Shown piece after piece: positions 1 through 11,753 of a DNA stretch of 64,000 bases (positions within the stretch are counted from its first letter, which is position 1; each line of letters begins with the position of its first letter). The notes under the pieces are model-generated. The model worked only from the letters and a program-made list of their open reading frames with translations, did not search any database and had not been told where the DNA came from. Position numbers and translations under genes: made by a program. This stretch comes from Paraspadella gotoi (Eukaryota > Chaetognatha), in assembly GCA_051294375.1 (NCBI GenBank), contig CM119268.1, positions 45,437-109,436 of the forward strand. Direction: 5' to 3'.

Positions 1-813
1 ACTGACAGTAAAATTCGTTTGAGCAAAAATGAGAAAAAAAGAACAAAAAGATGAAATTTAATGGGAAAAAAACAAAAAAGAGATTTAAAATGTTATTAAT
101 TCACTTCGTAATTTTATATTTAAATATTTTCTCTCATTGGTCGAATTCAATAATTTTATAGAAAATTTATCTTCTCATCTGTCCATTAAATTTAGTCTTT
201 GTATAATAGAATTAGTAATAATAAAAGGTTTTTTTTGCAGCTTTTAAACGCCTTTTCGATTGCTCTACATATTGCTCTGCAAATTGCTCAACCTATTGCT
301 ATTAACTGTCAACTGTATTATAACTAACTTGGATTATTACTACTAATGGCTTTACGGTTTGATTTTATTCCCTCTTTCTTTTCTTTCCTTCGTTTCTCTC
401 TTACCGCTCTTTCTTCTTTTCTTTTATTCCCTCTTTCCTTTCTTTGCTTCTTTTCTCTCTTACATATCTTTCTTCTTTTCTTTTATTCCCTATTTCTTTT
501 CTTTTCTCCTTTCTTCTCTGCTTCCTTCGCGGACTAACGGGTCTCATCGCTTAATAATAAAAGTAGACTCATATTTTATTCTCTCTCATGGTTTCGCTGT
601 CTCCGAGAGTGAAGGAGACTGAGAGCGAAGGAGACTGAGAGCGAAGGAGACTGAGAGTGAAAGAGACTGAGAGCGAAGGAGGCAGAGAGTGAAAGAGACT
701 GAGTGCGAAGGAGATAGAAAGTGAAAGATACTGAGAGCAAAAGAGTGAAAGTAAAGTAGTTGAGAAGGCAGGAAACTGAGAGTGAAAGAGACTGAGAGTA
801 AAAGAGTGTGATA
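1..813. repeat. Duplicated block Y, first (clean) copy
   Basis: AT-rich at 1-340, pyrimidine-rich at 343-535, then purine-rich minisatellite to the N run at 814. The whole stretch recurs at about 3953-4720 with many single-base deletions. Its first 38 bases also recur at 1660-1697, just before a 25-N joint. No protein-like frame is present: the open frames are only Phe/Ser/Leu runs over TTTCTT tracts. Confidence 0.85.
603..805. repeat. 16-bp purine minisatellite
   Basis: Repeats of the unit GAAGGAGACTGAGAGC with variants (GTGAAAG, GCGAAGG). About 12 units, degenerate towards the right. The same array is present at about 4515-4730 in the noisy copy. Confidence 0.85.
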
Positions 814-1227
814 NNNNNNNNNNTATTGAGATATTTCACAAATGGTTTTTCTTCAGAATACTTTTTTTAATTTTTGTTTTCCAAACTTTTTATTTTATGA
901 AACTTTTAANNNNNNNNNNNNNNNNNNNNNNNNNNNNNNNNNNNNNNNNNNNNNNNNNNNNNNNNNNNNNNNNNNNNNNNNNNNNNNNNNNNNNNNNNNN
1001 NNNNNNNNNNNNNNNNNNNNNNNNNNNNNNNNNNNNNNNNNNNNNNNNNNNNNNNNNNNNNNNNNNNNNNNNNNNNNNNNNNNNNNNNNNNNNNNNNNNN
1101 NNNNNNNNNNNNNNNNNNNNNNNNNNNNNNNNNNNNNNNNNNNNNNNNNNNNNNNNNNNNNNNNNNNNNNNNNNNNNNNNNNNNNNNNNNNNNNNNNNNN
1201 NNNNNNNNNNNNNNNNNNNNNNNNNNN
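814..1227. other. Assembly gaps (10 N and 318 N) around a short AT-rich island
   Basis: N runs at 814-823 and 910-1227 flank 86 bases of AT-rich sequence with no features. The right gap ends directly in a (CT)n tract at 1228. Confidence 0.97.
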
Positions 1228-1263
<36 letters not shown>

Positions 1264-1697
1264 GTCTACATCTCAATGCGTTGACGACTTCAATGAGGAC
1301 CGATTCATTGAATGAAGCAGGGGGAGGTTGAGTCAGAGAGAGAGAGAGAGAGNNNNNNNNNNNNNNNNNNNNNNNNNNNNNNNNNNNNNNNNNNNNNNNN
1401 NNNNNNNNNNNNNNNNNNNNNNNNNNNNNNNNNNNNNNNNNNNNNNNNNNNNNNNNNNNNNNNNNNNNNNNNNNNNNNNNNNNNNNNNNNNNNNNNNNNN
1501 NNNNNNNNNNNNNNNNNNNNNNNNNNNNNNNNNNNNNNNNNNNNNNNNNNNNNNNNNNNNNNNNNNNNNNNNNNNNNNNNNNNNNNNNNNNNNNNNNNNN
1601 GTGTACAACTAAGACATTTACTTTGGCTGCAACTAATAACGCAAATTGAAAAATAGTCACTGACAGTAAAATTCGTTTGAGCAAAAATGAGAAAAAA
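1228..1697. repeat. Duplicated block X, first copy, with internal gap
   Basis: (CT)n, then an ~80-bp unique stretch (1258-1336), (AG)n, a 248-N gap (1353-1600), then the sequence that leads into block Y. It matches 3590-3980, where the gap is filled by GA- and AAAG-rich sequence. A 25-N joint follows at 1698-1722. Confidence 0.8.
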
Positions 1698-1722
1698 NNN
1701 NNNNNNNNNNNNNNNNNNNNNN

Positions 1723-2213
1723 GGAAGTTTTTAGTATACGTTTTGCTCTAAAGGCTCTCTACGCACCCCCGATTATTCCATGGGGGGGGGGGGAGGGAAG
1801 GGAGGAAACCGGAGTTTGTGTTTTGTGAATGAGCCTGCTGGGGGCGGAAGAGCGAGGATTTCATTTCTGAAGGGATCAGACGAATTAGATATTAAAATCG
1901 AACTGCAATGTTCTCTCTTCTTATCATCTCGCTCTTTTTCCATATTTACAGTCGCTACTCGAGCAAGTTGCAAACTTACAATCTGTCTTTTCGCAATCTG
2001 TTTCTTTTTCTTTCTTTTTTTCTCTTTCTTTCTTCCTTCTTTTTTCTTCTTTCTTTCTATATTCTATTCATTCTTTGCTTACTTTCTTTTCTGTTCTTTT
2101 TTCTTTACAACACAAATCTAACGTCAAATAAATTTGCTCCGTTTTCCAGTTCATTGAGCTTTGTGTCCAGATTATTTTTCGATTGTTTCCGAGTTTTTTA
2201 TTCTTATTTTAAT
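1723..2213. other. Non-repetitive stretch with poly-G run, then T/C-rich
   Basis: Contains a run of 12 G at 1782-1793 followed by AGGGAAGGGAGG, a G-quadruplex-capable motif on the + strand. From about 2000 on it is T-rich with TTTC/TTCTT runs. No credible coding frame is seen. Confidence 0.6.
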
Positions 2214-2640
2214 TTCTCTCCCTCTTTTTCTCTCTCTCTCCGTCCCTCTTCTCCTCTTCTCCTCTCCTCCTCTCTCTCTCTCTCTCTCTCTCTCGTTCTG
2301 GCATTGAGGAAAGGAAAGTCTTACACCAAATTCTCAAATCCCTGGTGAGGCATCGCCCAGACCAATATTTTAAAGAAGATTGAAGCAAGATGTAAGGGGG
2401 AAAAAAGGGGAGGGGGGGCGGGAAAAACGAAAAAAAAAAATAAACAAAAAACGAGATTTCAATAGGGTCTATTTTCTATAGATTTCTTTTTCGGGTGATG
2501 TAAGAGAGAGGAGGGACGATGAAGACGAGTGGAAGAGAGAGGAGAGAGAGAGGAGAGGAGGATGAGAGAGAGAGAGAGAGAGAGAAGAGAGAGAAGGAGA
2601 ATGAAAGAGAAAGAGAGATTTTTCTGGTTTTTTTCTTTTT
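2214..2640. repeat. (CT)n tract, G-rich tract and (AG)n tract
   Basis: CT dinucleotide runs at 2214-2294. Runs of 5, 4, 7 and 3 G between about 2396 and 2422 (second quadruplex-capable site). Then AG-rich sequence at 2505-2620. A short mixed segment lies at 2295-2395. Confidence 0.8.
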
Positions 2641-2903
2641 GTTCCAAGATGTTACAAAAAAAATTTGTGAACATGAAGCCTTTTCTGTTTATTTCTTTTT
2701 ATTTCCTGTCGCCGTTTTTTTTTATATTGCTCTTTGGTTCAATTAATTTTTTCGGAACTTTGTAAACGTATTTTTGTCTTTTTTTAAAATGAACTGCTTG
2801 AATTGAATTTCTTACTTTTGCTGAATTAATTCTTCTAATGTTATCGTAAAGTTTAAAAGTTTATTAAAAAAATCTTTTTCTATTCCCTAGGTAACTTTTT
2901 CAT
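2641..2903. other. AT/T-rich non-coding stretch
   Basis: High-AT sequence with poly-T runs and no recognisable repeat family or gene. Confidence 0.6.
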
Positions 2904-3310
2904 TCGAGCAAGTCTTCAATTCTCTTCTCTCCTCTCCTCTCCTCTCGTCCTTCTCTCTTTCTCTCTCTCTCTCTCTCACTTCGTCTTCTCTCTTCTTTTC
3001 TTTTTCTCCTCGTCGTCCTTCGATCCTCGATCAACTTCAACCGGCGAGATTTCGGGTCAACGTCCGATCGAGAACCAAACACACGAAACACCCCCCCCCA
3101 ACAACCGTCTTCTTCCCCCCTTCCATTTCCCCACTGCTCTCGTGTCGCACCTCTATCTGCCTGTCTAACGCGAAATAGCCATAAAGGGATTCAGACGCTG
3201 AACAAATGTTTATTGAAAATCCATTATCCGCTGGATAAGGCAGCCTTGCGTTCACCTCTCTGTCTCTCTCTTTCTCTTCTCTCTCTCTCTTTCTCTCTCT
3301 CTCCTTCTCT

Positions 3311-3350
<40 letters not shown>

Positions 3351-3589
3351 CTTCTCTCTCTCTTCTCTTCTCTTCTTCCTCACCCCCGTTGGCATTTACG
3401 TGCGCGATAACTTTGTCGACAAACAAGATTAATGGCAAGCTATGTTGGGCTTTTTTTTCCCCTTTATTCTGGTCTCTCGCTCTCTTCACGGTTCGAATGC
3501 TGATGGCTGACAGGCTCTTCTCTCTCTCTCTTTCTCTTCTCCTCTTCTCTTCTCTCTCTCCTATCTCTCTCTCTCTCTCTCTCTTCTCT
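2904..3589. repeat. (CT)n-rich region with two short unique islands
   Basis: CT/CTT repeats at 2920-3000, 3254-3382 and 3520-3590. They surround mixed sequence at 3010-3250 and 3383-3515. Frames here are only Ser/Leu or Arg/Glu runs. Confidence 0.8.
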
Positions 3590-5107
3590 CTGTCTGTCTA
3601 CTCTCATGCGTGCGACTTCATGAGGACTATATTGACTGAAGAGGGGGAGGTTGGTCAGAAGAGAGAGAGAGAGATGACAGAGAGAGGACGAGAAGAGAGA
3701 GAGGAGGGAAGAGAGAGAGAGGAGTGAAAAGAAAAACGAAAGAAGACGCAGAAGACAGTAGAACGAAGATAGATTAAGAAAGAGATGAAGAAGAAAGAAA
3801 GAAATAAGAAAGAAGAAAGAAAAAAGAAAGAAAGAAAGAAGAAAGAACCTAGAGAAAGAAAGAGAAAAGTAGAATTAAATAACAGATAGAAGCAGGCTGT
3901 GTGTAATAGACATTTACTTTGGCTGACTAATACGCAATGAAATGTCATGACGTAAATTATCGTTTGAGCAAAAAATGAGGGAAAAGAACAAAAAGATGAA
4001 ATTTATGGGAAAAAAACAAAAAGGATTTAAATTTATTAATTCACTTCGTATTTTATATTTAATATTTTTCTTCATTGGTCGAATTCAATTATTTTATTGA
4101 AATTTATCTTTTCTGTCCATTAATTTTAGTCTTTTGTATAATAGAATAGAATATAAAGGTTTTTTTTGAGCTTTTAAACGCCTTTTCGTTGCTCTAATAT
4201 TGCTCTGCAAATTGCTCACTCTTGCTATTACAAGATGTCAATGTATTATAACTAACTTGGTTATTACTATAATGCTTTCGGTTTGATTTTATTACTCTTT
4301 CTTTCTTTCTTCGTTTATTCTTACCGCTCTTTTTCTTTTCTTTTATTCCCTCTTCTTCTTTGCTTTTTCTTCTTACATATATTTTTGATTCTTTTCTTTA
4401 TTCCTATTTTTTCTTTTCTCCTTTCTCTCTGCTTCCTTTCGCGGACTAACGGTTCATCGCTTAATATATAAACAGTAGACTCATTATTTTATTTCCTCAT
4501 TGGTTTTGCTGTCTCCGGGTGAAGGCAGACTGAGAGCGAGGAGATGAGAGCACGGAACTGAGAGTGAAGAGGATAGAGCGAAGGGAGGCGGAGTGAAAGA
4601 GATGTCTAGTGAAAGAGCTGAGTGCGAAGAGATTAGAAAGTGAAGATTATGAAGCAAAAGAGGTTGAAGTAAGTAGTTGGAAGCAGGAAATGAGGTTGAG
4701 GACTGAGAGTAAAAGGTGTGTTAAGTCTAAGAGCAAAGGATGATAAGGTTGGCAAGAGAAGACTGAAGAGCAAAGACCGTGAGGCGAAGAGCTTGATGAA
4801 TATGGGAAGTGAGAGTGGAGAAGACTTGAGAGCGGTGGAGATGAGAGCGAGAAGTGTTTGAGAGGAAGGTAACTCAGCGAGGGAGTTGAAGGAAAGGAGT
4901 GAGAGTAAAGGAGGAGAAAATGGTTCAGAGACAAACAAAGTGTGAGGAGTAATAAGAAGATCGAGTTTGAAATGAAGTGGAAATAAGAGAGAGAGAGGAG
5001 AGAGAGATGAGAGAGGAGAGGAGAGTGAGAGAGAGAGAGAGAGGAGAGCAAGAGAGAGAGAGAGAGAGAAGAGAGAGAGACGGAGAGAGAGAGAGGATTG
5101 GAATTCA
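3590..5107. repeat. Duplicated blocks X+Y, second (gapless, noisy) copy
   Basis: Repeats 1228-1697 and then 1-813 in that order, without N runs. Differences from the first copy are mostly missing or extra single bases, as in uncorrected long-read sequence. It continues through GA-rich minisatellite beyond the end of the first copy to (AG)n at 5000-5095. Confidence 0.8.
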
Positions 5108-5879
5108 TATTAGGATCGTTCGCTGACGGGGTATAAAAATAGGGGAGGGTGATAAAGCGACAGATTTTCCTTCCGTCAACAGACTTTTTGATATTATGTA
5201 TTTTCTCATTGTACTTAAATACATTATTTTGTGTATATGTCTGTTGTTTTGTTTTGAGTTTTAATATTAACTTGTGACCTGTAGAATTAAGAGTATTTTT
5301 GAGTATTTTATTAAACCGATTTTCAAATCATACGCTATTTGCATAAGAAAAACTTTAACTTATTTCTATTTTCGACGGATTGTAAAAGTGTTTTATCCTA
5401 AATCATGTCGTTCATTTACAACAGACTGATAATTTTAATATAATGTTAATATAATGTTAATATAATGTTAATATTCCCTTGACTTTTGTCTGTCAATTTG
5501 ATTTCATTGTGTCACTTCGTCAATAATAAAAAAAATTACCAACAAATCGAATTATAAATTAATATGTTATTTCGGAATCTGTCTGTGGATTTTAAATTTT
5601 AAGTCTGTCTGTCCGTTTTTTCCTGATCAAATGTTATGTCTCTTGTGTTTGTCAATCTATCTGTCAAGTTTTTATTTGACGTTTTTTTAATATTAGAGCA
5701 ACCAATTGTGTGATATTCTGGAGTAAACCATAATATGTAGTACTTTTTATCGTCCCCAATAGACAACTGAGAGATGAACGAAATCGTGAAGGAAATAAGA
5801 AAATAAAATATTCCCAAAAATAACCTATCCATCAAATAACTATTGGTCGACCGTAAGTAGACTTTCACCTCGACTCATC
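5108..5879. other. AT-rich single-copy stretch
   Basis: No gene recognised. An 11-bp tandem repeat (TTAATATAATG, about 3.6 units) lies at 5434-5474. Several TCTGTCTGTC-type runs occur at 5580-5670. Confidence 0.6.
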
Positions 5880-6539
5880 TAGAACTAGAAAATAGAAGAT
5901 CCAATATAATTATAATATTACGATAGTTACTTTTAATCAAAGTCAAACAATAATTAATTATACAGGCCGGTAAAACGTGCCACAATTTTACAAAAGTACA
6001 ATTGTTTACTTTTACTCGAAGACTCAATNNNNNNNNNNNNNNNNNNNNNNNNNCGGTAAAAAACAAGAAGGGAATTCTTCTCTTTTCTCTCTTAAAGTTC
6101 GCACACAAGGGAATTTGAAACGAATGCAAAGATCAAACAACGAAGAATAACACATGACCTTTTTTAGTCTTTTAATTACATTTACTGATAAATGAGAACG
6201 ATTAAACTGCAAATTGATCAAAACAATGAACGATTGATGTACCGACGAAGGGGAAAATAATCCCCGTCGACGACGACGACGAAAAGACTAACGACGGGAA
6301 GCACTCCACCGACGACGACGGACCGACGACGACGACCCCCGACCGAGACGAACCTAACGAGGACCAGCCGACGGCGTTCGGTGCCTCCTCCGCCCAACCT
6401 CGAGCGCGGGCGGCAGGGCGCGGTCCCCGGCTCCCCCCCGTCCCGTCCCGCCTAAAAAAAATCCGGCGTTTGCATAAGCAATGAAGTCATGAAGCTTTGA
6501 AAGGATGATCTCCGATCCGACCGATCTCTCGTTTTTGAT

Positions 6540-8500
6540 AGACGGGAGGGATGCGAGGAATAGTAGGGGGATATTTATCTACGGGAGTCAATGGAGGCGA
6601 TCTGGAGTTTATGAGAGGGACATGGAGCGGGAGAGAAGTCGAATGGGTCTTAGAGGAAGAATAGGGAAGGAGTGCAGGGGAGGAGTGGTTTCGAGAAGAT
6701 AAAGTCGGGAGATGGTGGAAGGCGAGGATACCGGAAGAGAAGATGGGAGGGGAATGGAAGAAAGAGAAGGAGGAAGGGGAGGAGGGAGTCGGGGGGAAGG
6801 AAAGGCTTAGATGGAGGAAGAAGGAGGTTTGAGAAAAGTATAGGGAGTGGGTGAGAGGAAGATTAAGGAATTTGGATAAGAGGAGGGGTGAGAATTTAAG
6901 CAAAGCGATTTTCGAGATGGATTTTGGAAGGCGGATCGAGGAGGGGAGGAGGGCGGAGGAATAGAGGAGAGGGGGAGAGGAAGAAAGGAATGGAGTGAAG
7001 GACGGGCTTAGGTGAGGGGCGAGAAGAAGAAAAGCGGAGATGGAGGAAGGAGGAGGGGGAGAAAGAGGAGCGGGAGAGGAAGAAAGGTAAGGAGGAAGGG
7101 ATGGAGGGGGTGAGAAGAAACAAAAGCCGAAAGAGGGAAAGAAGGGAGGAGGGGGTCGAGCAAGAGGGAGGGCGGAGACGGAAGAAAGGGCAAGGAGGAA
7201 GGGACGGTGCAGGGGAGAAGAAAAGCGCGAGAGGGAGGAAGGGAGCGTAGCGGGGAGGGGAGAACGAGGAGAGGGGGAGAGGAAGAAAGGGAAGGAGGAA
7301 GCGAGGAGGGGGGGAGAAAGAAAATGGCCGTCAGACGGGAAAGAGCGGAGGAAGTGAGCGAGGGGACGGAGAGAAAGTCGGAGGGGCGAGAGCGTAAGAA
7401 AGGGAAGGAGGAAGGGGTGGTCACGGACGGGGGAGAAAGGAAAAGGCGGACGCTGAATATATAGGGAAGTGTGAGGAGGGGAAGAAAGAGGCGAGGGTGG
7501 TGGAGAGCAGGGAAGAAAGGCGAAGCCGCAGGAAGCAGGTGAAGGATCGGCAGGGGGAGAGAAAAGGGCGTGAGCAGGTGAAGAGAAAGAGAACGGTAGA
7601 GGGAGAAGAGCGTGAGAAGGGGAGAGTAAGAAAGGCAAGTGAGGCAAGCGCTGAGGGAGGGGGAAAAAGAAAAAAGGCCGAGAGGGAGGAAGGGTAGGGA
7701 GGGTGGATGAGAGATGGGAAGGGGAGACCGGAGAACCCGAAAGGGAAGGAGGGAAGGGGAGGGATGGGAGGAGAAGAAAGAGTCGAGAGATAAGAACGGA
7801 ATGGAGGGAAAAGAAAGAGGGAGGGGCTGAGAAGAGGCAAAAGAGAATGACAAGGAGGAAGGGAAGGGACTGGGGAGAAGAAAAAGGCGATGGAGCCGGA
7901 GATAGGAACGAAGGACGGGAAGAAGAGGAGGGGATGACGGGCAAGAGTCAGTTAAAGGGAAGGAGGAAGGAGGGAGGTGCGAGAGAAGTTAACAGTGAAC
8001 AGGTCGGGACATTTGAGTAGGTAAGGTGAGAAGGTGTGAGGACGCAGAGAGTGCAATGGAGGGGAGAGGCGCAAGCAAACACTTGGGAGGTGGAAGGGAG
8101 GTGTAGGGGGGAGAAGGAGAAAAAAGGCGCGAGATGAGGAAAGGGGAGAGGTCGAGAGAGCAGGCGATGGGGGAGAGGAATGAAAGAAAGGGGAAGGAAC
8201 AGAGGAGAGGAGAATGGGGGGAGCACAGAAAAAGGCCTAGATGGAGAAGGGGGAGGGGCAGGAGAGGAGAGAGAGAGAGCAAAACAAGAAGAACAAGGAT
8301 AGAGAAGAAAGAGAGGGAGAAAGGATAAAAAAGATAGAAAGGAAGAGCGACGAGAAAGAAGGAGAGAACGCGACAGAAGAGCAGAAAGAAAGGGAAAGAG
8401 AGGTAAGGAGAGGGAGTATGGAGAAGACCCGGCCCATTTGTATTCGGATAGACAGAAAACGTGTCAGGGAACGGAAAGGTCAGGGAAAGCGGATAGATTT
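6540..8500. repeat. Purine-rich minisatellite, U1 copy (diverged)
   Basis: Almost all purine on the + strand, with recurring blocks such as GGGAGAGGAAGAAAGG and AAAAGGCGAGAG. It corresponds to 17945-19200 but is more scrambled. The long minus-strand frames here are Ser/Pro/Leu-rich repeat translations and not a protein. Confidence 0.85.
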
Positions 8501-8933
8501 CATCTGTCATTATGAGAGAAAAAGAGGACTCTAAAGCTAGGACAGAAAGGACTCACCGTGCGGAGGTGCGAGAGAGGGAGAGAGGTAGGAGGTCGATGAT
8601 GGGGCAGACGATGAGAAAACAGAGAAGAGAAACAGAAAGGAAAAGGAGAGAGGGAGAAAGGACAAGATAGAAAGCTGACGAGAGCAGATGAGAGAGATAG
8701 AGAGAGATAGCATGAGAGAGAGACGCATCTAGAGGAGAGAAGACGGACGAGAGAGAAGAGATGAGACGCGGGAGCAGGACTGACCTCATGAGAGAGACTG
8801 AGAGAGAGAGGAGACTTTGCTATATTGCAAGCTCGGACTGGCTTCCACTTTAAGGAGAAAAAACTTGTTATGCAGCGATTAAGAAGCTAAAGTGTTTTTG
8901 TCTTTTTTTCTTTTTCAAAACTAAATGCACATT

Positions 8934-9067
8934 CTCATTGGTTAGACCCCAGAGTGTCAGTTGGTCTTAGAACCAAGTGTCATTCATTAAACTCCATTAG
9001 TTAGACCCACAGTTCATTCACTGTTTACCTAAGACCGCCCCGTAGAGCTAGGGGGATCTTAGGTAAA
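8934..9067. promoter_or_regulatory. CCAAT-like tandem repeat plus hairpin, U1 copy
   Basis: ATTGGTTAGACCC-type repeats (8934-9018), followed by an inverted repeat with arms TTTACCTAAGA/TCTTAGGTAAA at 9024-9067. The same arrangement occurs at 11228-11348 and 19547-19667. A regulatory role is only a guess; the structure is what is seen. Confidence 0.4.
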
Positions 9068-9331
9068 ACTTGAAACTCGATTCAATAATTCCGACTAATT
9101 GATTTCATATTGTCTCCTCCAAGAAAAATATTTATTTTTATTAAGATTATAAACCAGACTGTGTGTCTTAATTGAAAACCTTGCAAGAAAGTGACAGTCT
9201 TGTCTTATGTTATTATTCCTTGAACCATTTGCCCACCATTGTCTTCCAAAAACCAGTAGCCAGAAAGAATTCATTACATTAACGAATATATAATTTTACT
9301 TTTTATTTTTACCAATTTTATAAAAACAGAG

Positions 9332-9919
9332 ATGAGCGAAAAAGACCTGAGACTCCCTAGTGCACTATATAAGTTGGTTGGTAATCCAAGGAAGTGGGGA
9401 ATATGGTCCTCCACTCCTCGTTCAATCCTTCTACAAGCACAAGGTCTGAGAGAGTACCCGGGAGGCCTCTACCTCCCGCTCGGCTCCCCTTTCCTAGTAG
9501 GCCGAGATGCGCTCCTCGACACGGCGATCGTCTTCTCTCGAAGAATGGCCGGTCGCCCCGTCCAAGGCGCGCATCATGGAACGGGACGAGGTCGGGAACA
9601 CACTAACCGAATCCGCTCACGATTCTTACATGAGACAGAGATGAGATTCCTCATAAAATATGAGGAAAATGTGGAGCAGGCAGTAGCGAACAAAACGAAA
9701 CAACGGACTGCCTCCCAAGAAGGAAGCAAAGATAACGGAGCCCTCCCCTCCACGGTAGGAGAAGAGGGAGAACGCCGGGGAGACTTGATCCAGAATCGAG
9801 TCCTGACGGAACGGAAATCAATGATGAAGGGGCTGCAGGGACAGAGAACGTGGCACGGGCAGACTCATCGGACGGGAAGAGAGCCGATCGATATTCGTGC
9901 GGCTTGGACTTCACCCTAG
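9332..9919 (+). CDS. Unrecognised 195-codon open frame in the GC-rich island
   Basis: Starts with ATG at 9332, at the U1/GC-island boundary, and stays open to 9919. The predicted product is hydrophilic and mixed in composition, not low-complexity, which sets it apart from other long frames here. I see no known domain, signal peptide or membrane segment. A similarly long frame on the minus strand (9651-10292) overlaps it, so the openness may simply reflect the high GC content. It may be part of a decayed mobile element or chance. No promoter, splice site or partner gene supports it. Confidence 0.15.
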   Translation: MSEKDLRLPSALYKLVGNPRKWGIWSSTPRSILLQAQGLREYPGGLYLPLGSPFLVGRDALLDTAIVFSRRMAGRPVQGAHHGTGRGREHTNRIRSRFLHETEMRFLIKYEENVEQAVANKTKQRTASQEGSKDNGALPSTVGEEGERRGDLIQNRVLTERKSMMKGLQGQRTWHGQTHRTGREPIDIRAAWTSP

Positions 9920-10745
9920 GTCCTGACACGGTTTTCCGAATCTTGACGAAGTAGGCTTCTATGGCCGGCTCTTCCGCCGGCTTGTAATGTGGAACTTCGC
10001 GACAGCTTTGAAAGCTGCTTGAGACGACCAGTCTGACATCAAGAGCCGGACACCAAGGAGACGTGCGGCGGGTTGGGATTAAAAGGCCGGCGGTCGACCC
10101 CTTTGACCGCTGTAACGAACGTGTATACCGGAAAAGCATATTGTACCGAAGACAACAAACACTCTCCGTCGGGGGAGAGAGGAGACGAGTAGGAAGGAGA
10201 AGCGGCGGTTCCAGAGCGAGCGCCCGACGCAGAGATCGGCACGGCGCCGTATCGAACGAAAACCGACCGTGATCGAGAAACTGATCACGCAAAAAGCGCC
10301 GGCAGCGATTGAGAAACCTCCAGGGTTGGCCCCTCGGTCATGAGCGACCATGATGTGAGAGCGCACAGAGCCGAAGCAAGGAGATGCGCTGCACACAGTG
10401 ATCCGCTGAAATACCCGCCTGATGCGCCAACAAAGAGACTTAAGCTCGATCGGCGACAAAGGACGGCTGACCCGACGCGCCCGCCTCCTCGCATCGTGCG
10501 TATTGGACGGTGAACAGGAATAAACTTTGTAGATTAGCCGACTTCGGAACGGGCGGATCAACACCCGTCGTTGATCGGCCGTGACGCGCTGGGCGTGGTC
10601 AACCCCACGCGAGGCGCAAGGAGTGGAGTGGAAGACTCGCACAGCTTCTCGCCCAAACTCCGCTTAGCTCACGTGGACAGAACCGCGCATTTTTCGACCA
10701 TCGACGGCGACGCCCGCTCCTTGCCGCGGGCTGCAGGCTGCTTGA
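9346..10745. other. GC-rich island of unknown origin
   Basis: About 1.4 kb of clearly higher GC and normal complexity. It lies between U1 and U2, where U2/U3 instead run on with AT-rich sequence. It contains small inverted repeats (GCCGGC pair at about 9963-9981; AGCTTTGAAAGCT at about 10003-10016). All six frames have stops at intervals and no domain is recognised. It could be a decayed transposable element, a misjoined contig or foreign DNA. Confidence 0.5.
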
Positions 10746-11092
10746 GCGAGGAGGAGGAGGAGACGATTCAAAGACGAGGGGAGAAAGAAGGAGGGGGAGA
10801 GGAAGAAAGGAAAGGAGGAAGGGAGGGAGATGGAGGTTCGGAGGAACGGCAGGGAAGGAAGGTAGNNNNNNNNNNNNNNNNNNNNNNNNNNNNNNNNNNN
10901 NNNNNNNNNNNNNNNNNNNNNNNNNNNNNNNNNNNNNNNNNNNNNNNNNNNNNNNNNNNNNNNNNNNNNNNNNNNNNNNNNNNNNNNAGAGAGAGAAACA
11001 GAGATGCACGAAACAGAGAAAGAGAGAGGGAGAAAAGAAATAAGAAAGTGAAGAGAGGAGAGAGAGAGAGAGATAGGAAGAGAGGAGAGAGA

Positions 11093-11131
<39 letters not shown>

Positions 11132-11227
11132 GTCTAATTGAAGCTCGACTGGTTCCACTTAAGAAAAACTGTAGCGATTAGAAGCTTAAGTTTTTTGTCT
11201 TTTTTTCTTTCAAAACTAAATGCAATT

Positions 11228-11348
11228 CTCATTGGTTAGACCCAAGTTCATTGGTTAGACCCAAGTTCATTCATTAACTCATTAGTTAGACCCAAGTTCA
11301 TTCACTTTTACCTAAGACCGCCCTAAGCTAGGGTGATCTTAGGTAAAA
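11228..11348. promoter_or_regulatory. CCAAT-like tandem repeat and perfect-arm hairpin
   Basis: About three repeats of CATTGGTTAGACCCAAGTT (an inverted CCAAT core in two of them) lie at 11228-11302. An inverted repeat follows at 11306-11348, with 12-bp perfect arms TTTTACCTAAGA/TCTTAGGTAAAA and an inner CCCTA/TAGGG pair. It is kept in all three U copies. Function unknown. Confidence 0.45.
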
Positions 11349-11721
11349 TTGAACTCGATTCAATAATTCCGAAATTGATTTCATATTTTATCAAGAAAAA
11401 TATTTATTTTTATTAAGATTATAAACCAGACTGTGTGTCTTAATTGAAACCTTGCAGAAAGTACAGTCTTGTTATGTTATTATCTTGAACCATTGCACCA
11501 TTGTCTTTCCAAAACCAGTAGCCAGAAAGAATATACATTAACGAATATATAATTTTATTTTTATTTTACCAATTTTATAAAAAGAGATTAGCGAAAAAGA
11601 AGTCACAATTTTTTCAAGAATAATTGTAAAAAAAGTGTACAGGGGATGAAAGGCCAAGGGCATTAAAGCAAAAACTAAAAAAGAGATTAAAAAAAGGAAA
11701 ATGTAGAAGTAAGGAAAAAAA

Positions 11722-11753
<32 letters not shown>

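Larger units (their letters stand above)
5880..9345. repeat. Unit U, partial copy U1
   Basis: Order: AT-rich leader, 25-N joint (6029-6053), GAC-rich segment (6237-6345), GC-rich segment, purine minisatellite, (AG)n, CCAAT-like repeats and hairpin (8934-9067), AT-rich segment. The same order is found in U3 from 16770 to about 19920, and the last part also in U2. U1 lacks the 639-bp insertion seen in U3 at 16803-17441. Confidence 0.8.

Noticed and set aside
6487-7944. 485-codon minus-strand open frame rich in Ser, Pro, Leu and Phe
   Set aside because: It is the complement of a purine minisatellite. Overlapping frames are equally open and no domain is present.
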